DNA of 64,000 nucleotides, taken from positions 1,919,607-1,983,606 of the forward strand of contig NOKP01000004.1 in NCBI GenBank assembly GCA_002682825.1. The letters are read 5' to 3'. The notes below the pieces were generated by a model. It was given only the letters and a program-made list of their open reading frames with translations. It was not told where the DNA came from and made no database searches. Source of the stretch: Neonectria sp. B-13. Lineage: Eukaryota > Ascomycota > Sordariomycetes > Hypocreales > Nectriaceae. Shown here in pieces: positions 47,592 to 57,895 of this stretch. The number at the start of each line of letters is the position of its first letter. The stretch's first letter is position 1. Position numbers and translations under genes: made by a program.

Positions 47592-48568
47592 ATTAGACGT
47601 TATAAAAAGTTTTGGGATGAGTGAGGGATTGCATATAAGAAAGAGTTTGTTGACGGACGCTCCATCTAAGCAATGGATGATGGAGTATTGTTTTTAGAAT
47701 GATGCTAGGGATACAAATAACTTTTGCCAACGGCATAAGAAATATATGACCAAAACCAAACGTATATATAAAAATCGAAACTTCGCTAGTTAATTCTATA
47801 TTACACCTTGTACATTCGCCCCTTGTTCATGTATTTTGTTCGCACCCCTAGCAAAGCTCATTGTTTAGGTCAGCACACCATATATTCTAGCAGGCGTTTA
47901 GAATCGGATGAATTTGGCATAGTGATCACGACTATATGAAGTGTGCCGCCGCCAAGTAACATCTCATACCGCACCCGAACAGCTCATGGCTGCCGCTCAG
48001 TTTGACGTTCCGTCTCCCGGATCATCATGTCTCGAAACCTGCCCAAACTAAAAGTGGATTTGTCACTTCGCGCTTTAACCTGATCGCTGATTGTGTATGA
48101 TGAATATCTCATATTTGAGCCATAAGTATGTACGATTAGAACCAAAGTCCTCCGCGGATAGGCCAAACACCTGACCAACAGCCAGCCAAACCCAACTCCT
48201 TCCTCAACCAAGAGCCGCTATTCAACACAACGAGCGTCAGGGCACTGTTGGCCATAGCGGCGTCCCCTCGCGAGGAACCGCATACTCCGCCGATCATACA
48301 AGAAGCCCTGCTGGAATCCCAGGTACCAGCGTATTAAAAAGTCCCTAGGGTGAAGAAGAAATATTACTCCAATGCACTTATAAAGACAAGAAAGCACAGT
48401 ATCCACGAGTCATTCCCTTGAAATGCCGATCCTTTGACGCCGTAGATTTGAATCAACCGAAGAAGCCCATTCCGAAACCCGATTTTAGAGACCCAGGACA
48501 ATGCTTAAGAGCAGTCGGTCACATGGACGTAATTCTATACGGTTGACCGCCGTTATGTGACCCGCATC
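47592..48568. other. Intergenic between convergent ABC transporter and CSI2-like gene
   Basis: 3' flanks. A TCCGCGGA palindrome at 48151-48158 looks like a pleiotropic drug response element but lies downstream of both genes. Nothing else recognised. Confidence 0.6.
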
Positions 48569-49816
48569 TTAGAACCGATTCTGTGGGCCGGGGGAGCCGC
48601 TGCCGTACGACGAGTGTCTCCCTCCACTGGAGCCAGGCATGTGTGGCGGAGGTAGGGCTGATGGATCATCGGCAAGCAAGTCGTCGAGGAAGGCACTGGG
48701 GGCTCGCCCGCTTGGGGGTCGGTTCAAGTTGAGCGTCGAGTTGCTGACGTCGCGTCGGGCGTTGAACGCAGGCGAATCGGGGGGTGACGGGTTCAGCGAG
48801 TGGCGCGATTGGTTTGTAAAGTGACCACGGGAGTCGGGGCGCAGATTGGTTAGGCTGATGGAGTGCTCTTGGTTGGCTCCAGGAGAGCTATTACCGGCCG
48901 CGTAGAAGCCCGAGGGCAGGAAAGCCGAGCTCCGGTTACCCGGAGCATTTCCAGAAGCAGCAGCGGTGGGCGAGAAGAATAGGTTGGATTGACTGGGGGC
49001 GGATGAGAGGACAGGACCGCGGGTGGTACGGCGGACGCCACGGCCAGCAGAGATGGACATGTTAGAGACATTGTCGGTGTACTTGTAGAATGGTGCAGGG
49101 GGGGCGGGAAAGCCAGCCTTCGCATTGGCATCGTGCTGGGCCTTAGCCGCTCGTTCGACAGAGCGGTGAAGAAGGAAACCGACAATAACGCGCCAGAGAA
49201 GAATGCCGATGCCAAAGGCGCCAAGAATGGCACCAACTGCAATGAAAACGGTTCCGTCTGGGGCGCTGGAGTGCTGCATAAAGGGGGCGTCCTTGGTAGG
49301 TGGTACAGACGCGGCGGCATAGGTGGGAATCGCTTTGACCTTGGTCAATGTGGGCATGCCAGTGATGGCAGATTCGGTACCGGAAGACGCTATCGTGGTG
49401 ATGGTAGACTGGATATCTTCGGTGGTGGTAGCCGATTCTTCGTCCGCCGAAGTTGAGGTGGCTTCGTCCGTCTCCTCGGCGGTAGTCTCCTCGGTGGTAG
49501 TCTCCTCCTCAGCGGTAGTCTCCTCAGCAGTGGTAGTGGCTTCTTCCTCGGTCGTGGTAGTAGAGTCATCCTCCTCAGTGGTGGTCTCCTTGGCCGCTTC
49601 AGTCGTCTGGGTCGCTGAATCTTCTTCGGTGGTTTGGGAATCCTCGGTCTTGGAGTCTTCAGTCTTGGAGTCTTCAGTCTGCGCAGCGTCGGTGCTTGCT
49701 GCGCTGTCGGTGTTTTTGTCCGAGTCCTGGGCATAGGCAACGGAGCCGAAGAGGAAGATAGGGGCGAGGCTGAAGAGCAGGCGCGCAGGCGCGGTCACAA
49801 GGTTGGTCGGCCGCAT
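48569..49816 (-). CDS. CSI2-like single-pass Ser/Thr-rich membrane protein
   Basis: One exon of 415 residues from the chosen Met at 49816. That start gives a classic signal peptide (LLFSLAPIFLFGSVAYA, cleavage before QDSDK); the frame is open further upstream but adds no signal. An ectodomain of about 140 residues is almost only Thr, Glu, Ser and Ala, with repeats such as TEDSKTEDSKTEDS and many ETT/TTEE units, so O-glycosylation is likely. One membrane span (FIAVGAILGAFGIGILLW) follows, then a cytosolic tail with FPAPPAPFYKYTDN and long Ser/Asn/Pro-rich low-complexity sequence. The layout and the stretch from VPPTKDAPFMQHS through the span resemble fungal CSI2 proteins, which in yeast are found at the bud neck and vacuole. 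The name is tentative; molecular function is unknown. Confidence 0.75.
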   Translation of the reverse strand: MRPTNLVTAPARLLFSLAPIFLFGSVAYAQDSDKNTDSAASTDAAQTEDSKTEDSKTEDSQTTEEDSATQTTEAAKETTTEEDDSTTTTEEEATTTAEETTAEEETTTEETTAEETDEATSTSADEESATTTEDIQSTITTIASSGTESAITGMPTLTKVKAIPTYAAASVPPTKDAPFMQHSSAPDGTVFIAVGAILGAFGIGILLWRVIVGFLLHRSVERAAKAQHDANAKAGFPAPPAPFYKYTDNVSNMSISAGRGVRRTTRGPVLSSAPSQSNLFFSPTAAASGNAPGNRSSAFLPSGFYAAGNSSPGANQEHSISLTNLRPDSRGHFTNQSRHSLNPSPPDSPAFNARRDVSNSTLNLNRPPSGRAPSAFLDDLLADDPSALPPPHMPGSSGGRHSSYGSGSPGPQNRF

Positions 49817-52243
49817 GGTGAGATAGCTTTGGTGTCGTCTGGTAAGACTGTTCAAGGCGAATAATTCGAGACGGAAAGAGGTTGGGCGAGAAACTAGATT
49901 CGATCCCAGGCACTGAATGGCTTCGAGAGCCAAGTCGAGGGGGTGTCGGAGAGAGTAATTCCAGAGGGATGTCGATTGACGAGCGGTCAATCCTTGGCCT
50001 TAACGTTCCTTTTGGTGGCGGATGTGGGAGAGACAACAAGCGGTCCCTTTTGTTCGTTGAGCGAGGGTAAGTCGAGGGCGAAAATCGAGGGCGTAAAGCG
50101 AGGGACACCGAGTGTTTGAGGGAGGAGTATGGTTAAGAGTCGCGTTCACAACCCTGCACAAGGGGGAGCAGAGTCGTGTTCTGAGTTTCGAGTTGAGCGT
50201 CGAGAGTCACGAGGCGCGCGAAAGAAGCGACGGAGAAGGGGGTCACTGGAGAAGAATAGCGCTGGGATAGTTGTTGCCAAAAAAGATAGAAAAAGAAAGA
50301 AAAGAATGTGATGGGCAGAGGGGAATAGAGCGTAACCAGCGAAAGGGTAAGACGCCTACCAGCACTGCAGAAACATGACCCGGGGAGATGTCTGATGGGA
50401 GATGAAATTGGGCGACAGAGAATGGAGGAGAGCAAAGGAAAACGGGGTCGCACGACAGACGGCGACACAGGCGCACACGCACCTGCCCGCCCAGTCACGA
50501 CTCACGCACAGCCCCAGCCAGTTGGTGCGTGGCTCCTCCCCTGCGGCTTGCGTGCGTGCCTTCCATTACCCTTGCAAGGCAGGCAGAGAAACGAAACCCT
50601 TAACTTAGGCCAAAGGGGAAAAGGAGTAGCACGGGGGCCCCACAGCCCAGACAGGCTTGGACCACTTGCTGCCCTATTGAAGTTGAGCCTGGTGAGGCAA
50701 GTTGAGTGCGTACCTGTGGAGGTGACGGGGCACCTCATTTGCCAGCTTCCCTCCAGCGGCTCCCGCAGATCCCGTGAATCCTCGGACTGTCTTTTGCTCC
50801 TCTACTCCGCACATAAGCCGCCGACCTTTGCGTGGCCCCAGCGCTGCTTGCGCGGTCAAAGTAGCCCCCAACAACCCAAGGCGCCTAAGCCGCCATTTGC
50901 GCCCCCCGCCGGGCACGGGATATGGTTAAAGCAGGCGGCTTTCTGGACTGGCTCGCTATTTTGGGGTGCAGCACTACAGTTCAGCTTTATTCCAGTGCCC
51001 TCCATGCGGTAAAGGTGCGGTGCGACTTGTGGTTAATTGTTCGCAGATCTGCCCTCCATGTGCTTCGCAACCTGTGGGAAGATCCAGAGTCGGGATGTTC
51101 GGGTGGTTGCTGTGGAAAACTCGGCCATGTTGGCTTCTTGGAATGGTACGGTACCTATGTAGGTACGGTTTGTACCTACATTGGAACCACGTACGCGTTC
51201 GTTAGTCTCGGCTGCTGCTCGCTGCTGGCCGCTGCTGGCTCCTGCAGGCTACGCAGCCCATGAGCCCATTTATTGGTGGATGGGCACTCGGTGTGGTCGT
51301 TCACTTGACGACGACGAAGATGAGTGCTGCAGACAATGTAAGTAAACACCGCGGCCATCCATCTCAACACCAGCATTTGCGAATAAGGATGCTTGCTTCG
51401 CTTGTTTTGATCGTGAGCCATTTCTCTTGCACTGATATACACACAAATTCACACGTCGCCGACCGAGTGGCTTTTCTGCGACATTCCGTTTACTGTTATG
51501 CCCCGCCGCCGTTATTGCTGCCGCTGCCGCTGCCGCTGCCGCTGCGTACGCCATCATGCAGATAGCCGGGTGGTCAAGCACGAAATTGCTTCCTCCGTAC
51601 GAATAGATACAACCCTGCGTCGAAATGTGGGAAATAGACTCAACCGGCACGCCACAATCCAACCGACGAGCAGTTTGGAGTCCCCACGTCGTACTCCCGT
51701 ACAGTGTTAATGCACAGTCGTCACTGGCCATTTTGATGGACGTCAGGGCCCTTTGACTGCTCTGACAGAACTCTAGTCAGCGGGGCATCTCTGCTTGTTC
51801 CTCTACCCACCAGTCGTTCTAGATTCTCTGCCGTGCTATTTGTTGTGGTCCTCGCTGCGGCTTTCCACAAGACCACGAAGCGAGCCCATGCTTTTCAGGC
51901 ATAGACCATGTTATGCTTACGGGTCGTTGCATCATTGCAGGCTGAGGTGGCCAAGGATCGTGACGGGGACGTGCCCGCGTATGGGCAAGGTACGTACCAC
52001 CAAATACGCGGTATCGTATACGCACGTGACCTACCAGACGCCAAGCCTTCCGACGTCGTGAGCCGCCCAGCCTCGTCATCACGAGCATCTGAGCTGCCTC
52101 ATCCTCCGATCCTATCTCAGGTGCCTAGCTCGACACCCACCTTCAACAAACTCCCGTGGCCCGCCCGTCTCCGACCACCCTCGTCACACTCCGATCAACT
52201 GTAACCCTCGACGAACCCGATATCCATTCTCGTACACGGCAAA
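49817..52243. other. Intergenic, divergent CSI2-like/VPS68 promoter
   Basis: 2.4 kb without a supportable gene. A GCTGCC repeat is at 51517-51545. A cluster of GGTACC/AGGTAC words is at 51148-51176. Confidence 0.6.
51517..51545. repeat. GCTGCC hexanucleotide repeat
   Basis: Nearly five tandem GCTGCC units in intergenic DNA; it yields Ala or Leu/Pro runs in chance open frames but belongs to no gene. Confidence 0.85.
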
Positions 52244-52951
52244 ATGGAGGAGGAGCGTCTCTGGAAGTTCGGCCGGCCCGAGTGGCTTAACAGCATCTGG
52301 GCCCGCAACGCTGGTGTCTACGGCGCGGGAGCCCTGGTAAGTCGTGGATCGATCTTGCGCATCTGCTGGTGGCCAGCGACTATTCCGTTACTTCGAAATG
52401 GAGATGCGGTCCTATGGCACCGCGGCGCATTGCCTCGTCTTTGCGCAATTAGCTAACCGAACACCTCCGCGCAGTTCTCCATCGCCTTCTACGTCATGCT
52501 GGACTCCGCCGTCTGGTCCAAGTCTCCCTACAACGGCTCCAACGTCCATGTCAAGTTCGTTGACTGGCTGCCCTTCATCTTCTCCAGCCTGGGCATGCTC
52601 ATCATCAACTCGGTCGAGAAGCAGCGCCTCAGCGCCGACTCGTTCAGCTATAGTGGATCAGGTGTCGCGTGGAAGGCCCGCGTGGTACTATTCCTGGGCT
52701 TTGCCGCTCTTGCCGGCGGCATGGCTGGAGGCGTTACGGTCTTCGTCCTCAAGTTCATCGTCCCGAGTGTGGCCATGCCCGCCTTGAGCATGGGCATCGA
52801 GAACGTCGTGAGCAATGCCTTGGTCGGCGTTAGGTAAGTTTACATGACCTCTTGTAAAATATACGGACGAGTTTCTAACGCAGTCAGCTCTGTCGTTCTT
52901 TGGGTCAGCCAGAACATGGAGGACGAGTACTCTTACAACCTCTCCCTGTAA
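52244..52951 (+). CDS. VPS68: Vps68 (UPF0220/TMEM50 family) membrane protein
   Basis: Three exons (52244-52336, 52475-52833, 52888-52951) encode 171 residues. The family is a small four-span membrane protein; yeast Vps68 acts with Vps55 at late endosomes in sorting to the vacuole. Spans are visible at about residues 22-40 (AGALFSIAFYVMLDSAVW), 58-75 (LPFIFSSLGMLIINSV), 97-128 (VVLFLGFAALAGGMAGGVTV) and 143-162. The N-terminal WARNAGVYGAGALFSIAFY and the acidic-Tyr end (MEDEYSYNLSL) are family hallmarks. The last exon uses the second of two adjacent CAG acceptors (52885-52887); the first would shift the frame. Confidence 0.93.
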
Positions 52952-53629
52952 ATCTCAAACCAAGGACGTGGGATCGGGAGATAGACAACAGGGTGATCAC
53001 CCAATTCCATGCGCAATTATGGTATCGGAGTGTATCTTGGGGGAGTGTTGCGTGTAAAATAGTGACAGGCATTTTTCAAATGGCAGGGTGCGGATGAGCC
53101 CCAGAAATCAGAATCCTTGGTGCACCGAGAAATGACAGTCAACACCAGGTCCTGTTGGCCTCGGTTTGGAGACTGGGTAGTTCCATGAGGTGTTACTCAA
53201 TGGGCCTTGGGACTCTGAAGTGTGATTTTGTGATTTAGCGTTATTGATAGGCAAAGACATCTACTTGCAGGTTTAAGGGCAGGTCTATCAGTGAAAGCGA
53301 CGTAGGATGTGACAGTAACGAAGCACCGTATTTGAGAATGCTCCCCGGCTCAGATGTAGGATTGAAAGTTAGCAATCTAAGTATGACCTGGATATTGAAT
53401 AGAGGCCATAAATTAGTTGCTGGCCGTGCCTTGACATTGCAGGCGTGGTAGGAAGGTCGCATGCTGCATCTGTCAATCGGCGGCTAACCAACTCAAAGTC
53501 CCCTGTCGCGTCCCCACCAATGTCAACACATCCCACCTCCATCTCAACCTCCCATCCTCAGACTTCAACACGCGAACATTCCTCTAAAGCCCCTTTTTCC
53601 ATTGATTCCCGACCCGAATTTTCCCAAAA
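52952..53629. other. Intergenic between VPS68 and the 152-aa gene
   Basis: 3' flank of VPS68 and promoter of the next gene; nothing recognised. Confidence 0.65.
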
Positions 53630-54210
53630 ATGGCCGACCGCTCTCGGCCAGTCACCAACGGCGGTGTCTCTCGCACTCGTAACGGCACCTCGGCCAGCGT
53701 CCGTCGCAACCTCTTCCAGAGCCAGTTGACCCGGCGACCTACGGCCAGCTCGTCTACATCCACTGAGACGCTGCACCTCGACGTCGACGTGCTCTCTGAC
53801 ACGTCCGAGATTGTTGTTCGCGACAAGCACGGCGAGATTGAGCTCGGCGACCCTCCTACGCCAGTCCTGGAGGATGAAGACGAGGTGCCGCTGGATCACC
53901 GTCAAGAAACCGAGAGTATGCGCTTTCCCCTGTGTATCTGGATATGTGCAGGCATTCAAAGCTCATCATTTCTATAGAGGAGAGGCAGCGCTTGGCCGAA
54001 GCCGTCAAGCACCATCAGATCAACCACAGCACTGTGCCAGAACAGCCCGAGGGTATGTCCTCACATCCTTCCTTGGTTGCGACTAAACAAAGCTCACTAA
54101 TTACAATCACAGAGCTCCTCGAAGCCATCCGAGCAAGTCTCAGGGCCAAAGTGGCCGCTCTCGCCGAGGATAACTGGATGTTCGAACCAGAAGAACAGCA
54201 ATGCGGTTAA
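53630..54210 (+). CDS. Unrecognised small protein, 152 aa
   Basis: Three exons (53630-53915, 53978-54052, 54113-54210) join in phase with good GT-AG sites, which supports a real gene. I do not recognise the family. The N-terminal 45 residues are basic and Ser/Thr/Arg-rich (SRTRNGTSASVRRNLFQS) and probably disordered. A middle segment LHLDVDVLSDTSEIVVRD could be two short strands, followed by an acidic stretch (LEDEDEVPLD). The C-terminal third is predicted amphipathic helix (EKERQRLAEAVKHHQI and ELLEAIRASLRAKVAALAED) and ends NWMFEPEEQQCG. No signal peptide or membrane span. It is convergent with GET4, 85 bp apart. A nuclear or complex-scaffolding role would fit the basic tail plus helix but is only a guess. 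Confidence 0.75.
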
Positions 54211-54295
54211 TCATGCCTTTGTGCCTCCCTATGCAACGCCTGCTCTCTATGTTTTTCTCAGGTCCTTATGATACAGCAATTCCCAAGCGACGCAA

Positions 54296-55363
54296 TTAAT
54301 CCAGACCCTCCGGCGCCGGGGCATCCAGACCCCTCGGAGTCGGTCTCCTCTGCTGCTGCTGCTGCTGCTGCTGTGGCGCACCGCCAGGAGCACCTCCGCT
54401 AAACAGCCCGCTCATCATATCCATTAGGGGATTGCTCTTGCGTGGCTGGGTGATGCCAAAGTACATCTCGCCAATCATCTGGAGCGCATCAGTCCACGTC
54501 TCGGCCTCGTTGATCTGAGTGGCGTATTTGGCAACGAGGCCCTTGTACAGATCAGGCGCCGCGCGCTGGACGGCCATGAGCAGGAAGCCAAGGAAGTTGA
54601 GCAGCGGGAGGCTAGGGAAGATGCGGATGTCACCGCTGGAGCCCGAGACGTCCTGGACCCCGAGGCTCGGGTTGTCGGTGCTCAATGTGCTGGCGAAGAG
54701 GCGGTAGCAGGTGTTTGCCGCGCGGACGTTGCCGATGAGAAGGTAGGGCAGGACGGCTCGGCCGGCGAACAGGCCCGCCTGATGCGGCTCGCCCTCCTTG
54801 TACCATTCGTACTCCATCTTGGTCAAGACCTCAGGAGAGTCCTTAGTTCCCAATACCAAATGCTTTTCCGCCTCGTATGTGTCGTGCTCTTCTGCGTAGA
54901 GCGATCCCGCAACGTGGTGGAGCTCGGCGTCACCAGCTGGGAACTCGCCAAACTTGGCTGACCACCTATCCCAACTCTCGTCAGTATGTCTGCCTCGCAC
55001 TATTTTCCTTTTGACCAAAACTCACCCGATCATCTCCCCTACAAACTTCTTGCGCGTAGGCTCCTCGGCGTCGAACAGACGGAGGCAGGTTAGTAAGCGG
55101 CCCTTTGCGGCAGCATCGGGCTTGAGCTCAGCCTGGCGGTAGACGTCGACAAGCTTGATGCATAGGTCACCACCGCTGCCGCCCTGACCGGCCCGGAGCA
55201 GCGACTGGGCGACGCTGGCGAGGATGTCAATGGCGGCGGACCAGTTGGAGGTCTTGATGTAGCGGGAGGCGGCGACCCGGGTCTGCTGCTGGGCCTCGTA
55301 GTAGTCGCCCTCGGCGATCTTGCTCTGCAGCCGGGCGACGATGCGGTCGACCTTACTGGCCAT
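54296..55363 (-). CDS. GET4: Get4, tail-anchored protein targeting
   Basis: Two exons on the complement (55026-55363, 54296-54965) give 335 residues. Get4 forms a complex with Get5 that hands tail-anchored proteins from Sgt2 to the Get3 ATPase for insertion in the ER. It is an alpha-solenoid of helical pairs: KVDRIVARLQSKIAEGDYYEAQQ, SNWSAAIDILASVAQSLLRAGQ, and the conserved RRKFVGEMIGWSAKFGEFP-like block (here TRKKFVGEMIGWSAKFG). The middle EYEWYKEGEPHQAGLFAGR and C-terminal FPSLPLLNFLGFLLMAVQR regions also match. The tail holds eight consecutive Gln from a CTG repeat, outside the solenoid. The start MASKVDRIV at 55363 is the natural N-terminus; the frame is open upstream without homology. 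Confidence 0.94.
54350..54373 (-). repeat. (CTG)8 repeat encoding polyglutamine in GET4
   Basis: Eight perfect CTG units on the plus strand read as CAG for eight Gln on the coding strand. Perfect triplet purity suggests length variation between strains. Confidence 0.9.
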
Positions 55364-55653
55364 GGTGGGCGAGTCGAAGGGTTGGGCGAATGGATCGAGA
55401 ACTGTAGGGACTGGGAGGCAGAGGTGTAGGTGAGGCGGAGAGGGGTGACCGTGGAAGTGAAATAGGCGCAGTGTTGCGATGATGCGTTGGAACTTGGAGC
55501 TCAACACAGAAGGTGACGGAAACGTTGCTTGGAGGGGTTCCAAGCTCTGGAATTACCCCACAACGACTGACGTTGAGCTGGCCTTGGACTCTACCCATAT
55601 ATATGGTTATAAAGTTGAGCCTTACCATAATTAGCATGGTCGTGCTGTAAACA

Positions 55654-55747
55654 GCGCGAATGGTTTAACGGTAAAATCCGGGCTTCCCATGTCACCTTAC
55701 GAAGGAACTGCCTGCCCGGGCTCCGGGTTCGATTCCCGGTTCGCGCA
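55654..55747 (+). tRNA. tRNA-Gly (anticodon CCC), intron-containing
   Basis: The acceptor arms GCGCGAA (55654-55660) and TTCGCGC (55740-55746) pair fully, with discriminator A at 55747. The D arm is GTTT/AAAT, the anticodon stem CGGGC/GCCCG (55679-55683 with 55714-55718), and the T arm CCGGG-TTCGATT-CCCGG. The loop reads TT-CCC-A, anticodon 55686-55688, then a 23-base intron (55690-55712) one base after the anticodon, the standard eukaryotic position. It decodes GGG. Confidence 0.93.
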
Positions 55748-56299
55748 GAACGCGAGCACAACAATCTTATTTTTGGCCTTACACGCGGGATGATCGCCTT
55801 GCCCAATTTTTTTTTTTGGAGATATACGGACGGCATAAAGTGATTGTGTTAATGATACGGAGACTAGGTTCTGTCCGGTGTGTATACGCGGATAAAATAC
55901 CCTTGCCACATGAGCTGCATCGGAGTGGGGCTGGCAAGGCCCGTGCATACTCTACCGCCAGACCTTAGGTACTGACGCACTTGTCTTCCAGTGTCCAGGC
56001 AACTAACTCCCTCTGAATGTACAGCTTCCACAGCTAAGATATCACAGCATAAAGACTGTTCTTAGTGCAGCATGAACCTGGCTTCAAGTCAATCTCTTGT
56101 TGAAGGTTATCAGCTGGGAATCATTGATCACACTTTGATGATGCAGGTCTGGAAACGTGGTACCCCGTTAACAATGGCCGACACACCAAGCACGCATTCG
56201 GCCGTCTGGATGCTCTCACCAACACAACACAATACCTAGCCACGATCTTTGACCTAAGAAACCTCCACTAGCATCAATCTACTTCAAGAGAATCACGCA
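55748..56299. other. Intergenic between tRNA-Gly and kinase-like gene
   Basis: A run of T soon after the tRNA (55807-55816, nine or ten T) suits an RNA polymerase III terminator, though it is 60 bp downstream. The rest is unremarkable, slightly A/T-richer than the left side of the window. Confidence 0.55.
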
Positions 56300-57118
56300 A
56301 TGACGCCGACAAGAAACAACAACGTCGAGCTGCTGACATTGCTTGTGGATTCCAATGACGAGGAGGATAGCGAGTATCGCTTCCTGGTTGATGGAAAGCA
56401 TGTCAAATACGTTACCGTCGAGCCAGGGGCCTTGCCCAAGGGCCGTCGAACCTTTGCACCAGCATTGATCGCGGCATTGCCGTCATTCCCTACTGGAGAC
56501 TGGAACGAAGGTCACGTCTCTAAGGATAAGGGCAGTGGAAGTTTGGTATTCTCTCTTACCAAAAAGAGTGATCTTCCTTCGGTCAAAAACACCTGGCATA
56601 CCACCAAACTCGACCATCTCGAGTTTACAAAAGTCGATCGTTTGCGCCAGAATGTCCACAGGGTTACGCACCCACACTTCGATCACTCTATCCTTGTCAA
56701 GTTTGCAGAATTCCCTTGGCAGATGCCGTTTCTCGAAACAGAAACAACTGCGTATCAGTGGATCAACGACCGAGGGATTGGTCCCAAATTTCTCGGCCAT
56801 CTTATGGAGGATGGAAGGGTTTTCGGTTTCATGATGGAGCACATCGAGGACGCTCGAACAGCGACACTGGAAGATTTATCAGCTTGTCGGGCCAGTCTTG
56901 CAAGCCTGCATGCTCTAGGCATAAAACATGGCGATATTAACAAGCATAACTTCCTCGTGCGAGATGGAAAGGCGATTCTTATCGATTTCGAGGCTTCAGA
57001 GCGTTGCGAAAATCAGAATGAGCTTGACTCAGAGTCTCATTTCTTGGAGCTGTCGCTGAAGGACACATCATACCGGGGTGGAGAGGGGCCAGCTATATCA
57101 AGTGAGGACATGCCTTAG
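56300..57118 (+). CDS. Fungal kinase-like protein (phosphotransferase fold)
   Basis: A single exon of 272 residues. The C-terminal half has the core of a protein-kinase-like or aminoglycoside-phosphotransferase fold: a candidate ATP lysine in HSILVKFAEFPW, the hinge-like FGFMMEHIED, the catalytic loop HGDINKHNFLV (Asp at about 214, Asn at 219) and ILIDFEAS as the metal-binding DFx motif, with DFE in place of DFG. No glycine-rich loop is obvious. The first 80 residues (LLVDSNDEEDSEYRFLVDG) are a separate conserved-looking N-terminal part. Proteins of this build are numerous in filamentous fungi and have often been mislabelled alpha-galactosidase A. Substrate and role are unknown. It is the first gene after the tRNA and lies in accessory-type sequence. 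Confidence 0.75.
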   Translation: MTPTRNNNVELLTLLVDSNDEEDSEYRFLVDGKHVKYVTVEPGALPKGRRTFAPALIAALPSFPTGDWNEGHVSKDKGSGSLVFSLTKKSDLPSVKNTWHTTKLDHLEFTKVDRLRQNVHRVTHPHFDHSILVKFAEFPWQMPFLETETTAYQWINDRGIGPKFLGHLMEDGRVFGFMMEHIEDARTATLEDLSACRASLASLHALGIKHGDINKHNFLVRDGKAILIDFEASERCENQNELDSESHFLELSLKDTSYRGGEGPAISSEDMP

Positions 57119-57895
57119 TAATGGTCTGCTGCCATAAACCTAGCGGCTCTCACCTATCGCGAACGAGACCGCATTTTGAAGACATCCCAGTCAAATGACC
57201 GAGCACTACAACACCTTGCCTGAGCTCACACCACAATCCTCTGGAAGTTGGGAGAATGGCGTGGAGATCCTCGGGACCTTCCACGATGGCTTGATCGAAC
57301 TTGAGCTCGAGGCTCGGAATCCTGTCGACGCCTCGAGTGTCTCAAGCAATGCCTCTCATACGAAGCGGATATCCACGAGCGGAGTTTGCATAGCAGAGGA
57401 TATCGGCATGGACAAGAATGGAGAAAAAGAAGACTTAACTTAAATCTCGGAGATCTCATTGCAGTGAGGAGAACGACTATTAGTGATGGGGAGTGGAGTT
57501 TGCCAAGAAGAGGTCTCACGTTAGTCGCAATCACACGTCTGTATACGGAGGAGCATTTCAAAAGTTTAGTCCTAAGATAAAGCAATTATGCCATTAGCCC
57601 TGGGCTAAATACACTAAATACTTTATATATTTATCTATTAGCTTAGGCCTGCTAGACTTTTAGTGTACTAAAGGCTCTAACTGGCCTAATATCTTTAAAT
57701 ATGGAGAGGACCTAGCAGATAACTTATCATTGTTGGGCAATACAGCTTGCATTTTGAGGTATCTGACAAGGATTGGGGAATTTGCTGTCTCTAGCGCTAG
57801 TTTTAAACTGACATCGTCATATACGGCGGTACTTTGTATTCTTAAATACATTTCATCGACAAAAGGGATCCTTTTCAGGCATGTATCCCTTGTGA
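57119..57895. other. Intergenic with AT-rich relic
   Basis: An 82-codon open frame at 57195-57443 has no recognisable domain. The segment 57575-57720 is much richer in A/T than anything else here and is listed separately. Confidence 0.55.
57575..57720. repeat. AT-rich block, possible decayed (RIP-mutated) repeat
   Basis: About 145 bp dominated by TA, TTA and CTAA words (ttatatatttatctattagc, aatatctttaaatatgg) with repeated TAGGCCT/TAGCCC-like remnants, in contrast to the balanced sequence on both sides. Such short TA-rich islands are what RIP and later deletion leave of transposons in Pezizomycotina. No coding remnant is recognisable. Confidence 0.4.

Noticed and set aside
48151..48158. TCCGCGGA palindrome resembling a pleiotropic drug response element
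   Set aside because: It lies between the 3' ends of two convergent genes, not in a promoter, and one 8-mer is expected by chance in 64 kb.
57195..57443. 82-codon open frame after the kinase-like gene
   Set aside because: Could be a small gene or a lost exon, but it has no domain and no in-phase splice to the kinase-like gene, which ends in its own stop.
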